From contig JAAUSP010000285.1 in NCBI GenBank assembly GCA_012032575.1, positions 1-9,322 on the forward strand: DNA of 9,322 nucleotides. The letters are read 5' to 3'. The DNA is from Anaerolineales bacterium. GTDB lineage: Bacteria > Chloroflexota > Anaerolineae > 4572-78 > J111. Below, piece after piece: positions 7,119-9,322 of this stretch (position 1 is its first letter; the number at the start of each line of letters is the position of its first letter). A program made the position numbers and the translations under genes. The notes under the pieces are model-generated. The model ran no database searches, was not told the origin of the DNA, and was given only the letters and a program-made list of their open reading frames with translations.

Positions 7119-7256
7119 CGGAACATTTAACGCTTTTTGCCACAACAATTTTTGTGTTTTTTTACCGCTACCATGGGGACAGGAATCATTCTGTCCTATT
7201 TTGGTCTCTTTCTGGGCAACCTCCGGAAATAATTCGTAAAATGGTTGATAGATCAT
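7119..7256 (-). pseudogene. SEC-C motif relict, in frame with the AddB-like gene
   Basis: These 46 codons start at an ATG preceded by TGA GCC and run without a stop into the AddB-like frame. Residues 20-35 (IGQNDSCPHGSGKKTQ) closely resemble the SEC-C zinc motif, whose usual form is IGRNDPCPCGSGKKYKKCC. Here the second Cys is His and the terminal Cys pair is replaced by LLW, so zinc binding is probably lost. The first 19 residues (MIYQPFYELFPEVAQKETK) recall, from memory only, the N-terminus of a family of SEC-C-bearing hypothetical proteins. The simplest reading is the two ends of such a gene joined by an internal deletion. It is clearly more A+T-rich than the AddB-like gene. It could instead be translated as an N-terminal extension of AddB. 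Confidence 0.5.
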
Positions 7257-7290
7257 GGCTCAATTTCACTTCCCCGGCTTATGTATCACT

Positions 7291-7938
7291 CTAAGATGAG
7301 TCCCGACCTAGTTCCAGGTCTCCCAGAGTAATAAGACTTTCCAAATCGTCTAATTCATCGGGCTGCCATTTGGCGAAAACTTGACGGGCAGCCTGACGAT
7401 CCTCTACAGAGGCCAAACCCAACATGCGAGAAATATCGGCTAAATCTTGAAGCCGGCTGGCTTGAAATTTAAGCAAGACGAGATAGGGCAGAGAAAGTAC
7501 CGGCAGTCCTTGAGGGTCTGTTTGGAGTTGCTTAAAAGCTTCTGACAACCAGGGATCATTAATTTCAACCACATCCACTGATTGGCCCTCTGGGGTCTCC
7601 CAGGCACTACCACCAATGGTCAAGTCTTGCCGATAAACGAAACCCGCCGACGATAACCGCTTGTGGGCTTTCTTGGAGTTAGAACTGGCTATTAGAATAT
7701 CTAAATCTTGCGTAGTTCGTTCGGGCATATAAGCCCGTGTGGCGACACCACCAATGACAGCCCAGGGTATACCTTTTAGAATGGGTGATAGATCCGGCCA
7801 TTTCTGTGCTGCCATGCGCTGCTCCAATAGGCTAATTGCGCTCCCTGTCCCCGGCCTGGCTCGCCGTCGAGCCATTTCCAAAAGCATTCGCCGTTGGGTA
7901 GCGACTGTTGTTTCGACAGGCAAGGAGGGCAAATTCAT
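7291..7938 (-). CDS. Nucleotidyltransferase-fold protein (AbiEii/MNT-like)
   Basis: This 215-residue protein carries the signature of the polymerase-beta-like nucleotidyltransferase fold: AVIGGVATRAY at residues 60-70, the paired acids of DLDILI (Asp78 and Asp80), and a third acid in VDVVEI (Asp122). A downstream LVLLKFQASRLQDLADISRML segment (about 153-173) matches the helical tail common in stand-alone nucleotidyltransferases of the AbiEii or DUF6036 kind, which transfer a nucleotide to a protein or RNA. All three carboxylates appear intact, so activity is plausible; the substrate is unknown. I chose the ATG at 7936-7938 because it lies 1 nt after the upstream helicase stop. An in-frame ATG at 7968 would overlap that gene by 29 nt and has no well-spaced ribosome site. 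Its G+C is visibly lower than that of the helicase genes. No cognate antitoxin lies beside it. Confidence 0.75.
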   Translation of the reverse strand: MNLPSLPVETTVATQRRMLLEMARRRARPGTGSAISLLEQRMAAQKWPDLSPILKGIPWAVIGGVATRAYMPERTTQDLDILIASSNSKKAHKRLSSAGFVYRQDLTIGGSAWETPEGQSVDVVEINDPWLSEAFKQLQTDPQGLPVLSLPYLVLLKFQASRLQDLADISRMLGLASVEDRQAARQVFAKWQPDELDDLESLITLGDLELGRDSS

Positions 7939-7939
7939 C

Positions 7940-9322
7940 TTACAAGCCTGCCTCCGCCACCAACTCATACCCTTTGTTGACCAAATCTTGCACCGTCTCG
8001 ATCAGGGTTTCGGCGGTTTCGAGGGAGGGGGGTGGGGCTTCCTCTTCGTCCGGGCCGGGAGGCGTGGTCAACTCACGGACCTGGGCCAGGCGAGCGGCCA
8101 GGGCGGGGTCGAGCCGCTTCGTTTCGACCAGTTCGGCCTGGATGAGCCGGGCCGAAGGCAGGTCGGGGCCGGGTTCGCGCTCTTTGAGCAGAGCCAGGTG
8201 AGCGGTCAGCGCCCAGCCAAGCGACTGGTGAATAGGCCGCAGTACCTCTTCAGGGAAGCCGCCTTGCAAGACCACACGGGCCAGTTGCAGCCGCTTGTTG
8301 GCCGTGTCGAAGCCGGTCCGCGCTTTTTGCAGCTTTTGGGTGTCGGCGGTGCGGGCATCTGGCGCGGGCAGCGAGGGGGCGCGGTAGCCTTCGGCTTCTG
8401 GCGAGGCAGCCTGCTCCACTGCGCCGCCGGTCAAGGCGACCAGGGTGCGATAGCTTTCCGGTTCCATCAGGTGCAGACCGGGCAGCGAGGCCGTGTCACC
8501 AAAATGCTCGGCGATAATCTTTTCAATCTGAGGCCGCAGTTCGGTGGGGGCGCGGTCAACCACCACCAGAATATTGCCCTCGCCGGACGCACCGGGCAGA
8601 GGCGCAACGCGGCGTACCAGCATAATGCGTCCGGGGAACTGGGCCACCAGCCGGTCGGCCAGGCCGCGCAGGGTGGGCGCGGGGGTAGCCTCCGGCTCCG
8701 GCGCGGCTTTGGGAGCCAGGTCGAGCTTGACTTCAGGCGGCGGCGCGCCGAGCATTTCGTCAATCTTTTGCAGCAAGTTCTGGCCGGAGTCGAAAAAGGT
8801 AATCTCGCCCGGCGATTCCTCACCGCCGAAGACGCCGGCAAAAATGTTGCGCTTGGTGGCCAGGGTGTCGAGGATGCGCTCCTCGATGGTGTCTTTGGCA
8901 ATCAGGTTGATGACGTTGACCGTGTGCAACTGGCCGTGACGGTGGGCGCGGGCGATGCGCTGATCCAGCACCGCCGGGTTCCAGGGTAAATCCAGGTTGA
9001 CCACCAGGCTGGCCGCTTGCAGGTTGAGGCCGACCCCGCCGGCGTCGGTGGAGAGGAAAACGTTGCACTTGTCGTCGTTGAGAAAACGTTCGATGAGTTC
9101 GCCACGTTTGGGGGTGGGCACGTCGCCGCTGAGGGTGACGTGGCCCAGGTTGAGCCGGTCCAGCACCGGGTAGGTCAGGTGGAGCATGTTGGTCCACTGG
9201 CTGAAGAGGATGGCTTTGTGACCGTTGTTCGCCACTTCGTCGTCCAGAATGTCGGCCAGTTCTTGCAGCTTGGGCGATGTTTTTTCGCGGTCTTTGGGCG
9301 ACAGGTCGGGGTCGTGCAGGGC
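7940..9322 (-). CDS. SNF2-family DEAD/DEAH-box helicase, C-terminal part (5' end outside window)
   Basis: The reading frame is open from the right edge to a TAA at 7940-7942, giving the last 460 residues; the first RecA-like lobe lies beyond the window. The second lobe is clear: SPKLQELADIL, then KAILFSQWTNML, then motif V STDAGGVGLNLQAA, then motif VI QRIARAHRHGQ followed by TIEERIL. That order and spacing are typical of the Swi2/Snf2 ATPase C-lobe, where the arginines of motif VI help ATP hydrolysis during translocation on duplex DNA. After the helicase come roughly 270 residues I cannot assign with confidence: an acidic linker, a Pro/Ala-rich stretch, an alpha/beta segment containing GNILVVVDR, and a helical segment (FDTANKRLQLARVVL onward). 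The next gene begins 1 nt after the stop, so the two are probably cotranscribed. Cellular role (repair, transcription recycling or defence) cannot be decided here. Confidence 0.93.
   Translation of the reverse strand, partial: ALHDPDLSPKDREKTSPKLQELADILDDEVANNGHKAILFSQWTNMLHLTYPVLDRLNLGHVTLSGDVPTPKRGELIERFLNDDKCNVFLSTDAGGVGLNLQAASLVVNLDLPWNPAVLDQRIARAHRHGQLHTVNVINLIAKDTIEERILDTLATKRNIFAGVFGGEESPGEITFFDSGQNLLQKIDEMLGAPPPEVKLDLAPKAAPEPEATPAPTLRGLADRLVAQFPGRIMLVRRVAPLPGASGEGNILVVVDRAPTELRPQIEKIIAEHFGDTASLPGLHLMEPESYRTLVALTGGAVEQAASPEAEGYRAPSLPAPDARTADTQKLQKARTGFDTANKRLQLARVVLQGGFPEEVLRPIHQSLGWALTAHLALLKEREPGPDLPSARLIQAELVETKRLDPALAARLAQVRELTTPPGPDEEEAPPPSLETAETLIETVQDLVNKGYELVAEAGL

Noticed and set aside
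7121..7135. Another AACGTT-type element near the AddB start.
   Set aside because: Only a single TTAACG-like core is present with no repeat or symmetry, so it may be chance.
7257..7290. Promoter or terminator between the nucleotidyltransferase and the AddB-like gene.
   Set aside because: Only 34 bp, with a GGGGAAG about 12 nt before the ATG at 7256 and no paired -35/-10 boxes or hairpin with a T run.
7739..8989. Long open frame of 416 codons on the plus strand.
   Set aside because: It lies opposite the SNF2 helicase and nucleotidyltransferase genes, both of which have clear family motifs. Its translation is low-complexity Gly/Gln/Arg-rich, as expected of a GC-rich antisense shadow.

Overview
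The window holds six genes or gene parts, all on the minus strand, so transcription runs from position 9322 toward position 1. Base composition suggests a GC-rich bacterium: a sampled stretch of the helicase genes is near two-thirds G+C, while the small genes are visibly lower. Short in-frame repeat arrays inside the long genes encode peptides such as NVERSTLNV and SNLQSPISN. These recall proteins of Chloroflexota (Anaerolineae-like) genomes. That assignment is inference from memory and was not tested by a search.

Layout in transcription order: (1) 9322-7940, C-terminal 460 residues of a SNF2-family helicase with a long unassigned C-terminal tail; (2) 7938-7291, a nucleotidyltransferase-fold protein starting 1 nt after the helicase stop; (3) 7256-7119, a short relict with a decayed SEC-C zinc motif, in frame with (4) 7118-3879, an AddB-like nuclease subunit with Walker A-like, PD-(D/E)XK and Fe-S cysteine motifs; (5) 3868-3840, a good sigma70-type promoter; (6) 3810-3532, a small antitoxin-like protein, then (7) 3529-3086, a PIN-domain (VapC-like) toxin; (8) 3081-1, an AddA-like UvrD-family helicase-nuclease that runs off the left edge and is broken by two frameshifts, near 2268 and near 309.

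The most likely working unit is AddAB, the two-subunit helicase-nuclease that processes double-strand breaks for RecA loading and degrades foreign linear DNA. A toxin-antitoxin pair with its own promoter lies between addB and addA, and addA starts 4 nt after the toxin stop. As read, addA would not give a full protein; each break looks like one missing A in a short A run, which may be an assembly error or a recent lesion.

The most unusual structure is a set of short arrays inside coding sequence: a perfect 44-bp palindrome at 6385-6428 with a shorter relative at 5541-5567, heptamer arrays at 6194-6228 and 232-273, and 16-bp arrays at 1780-1859 (with flanking inverted arms) and 5732-5763. All are readable through the gene and lie outside recognised motifs. 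No RNA gene, CRISPR array, transposase or convincing terminator was seen, and no gap over 300 bases lacks a gene.
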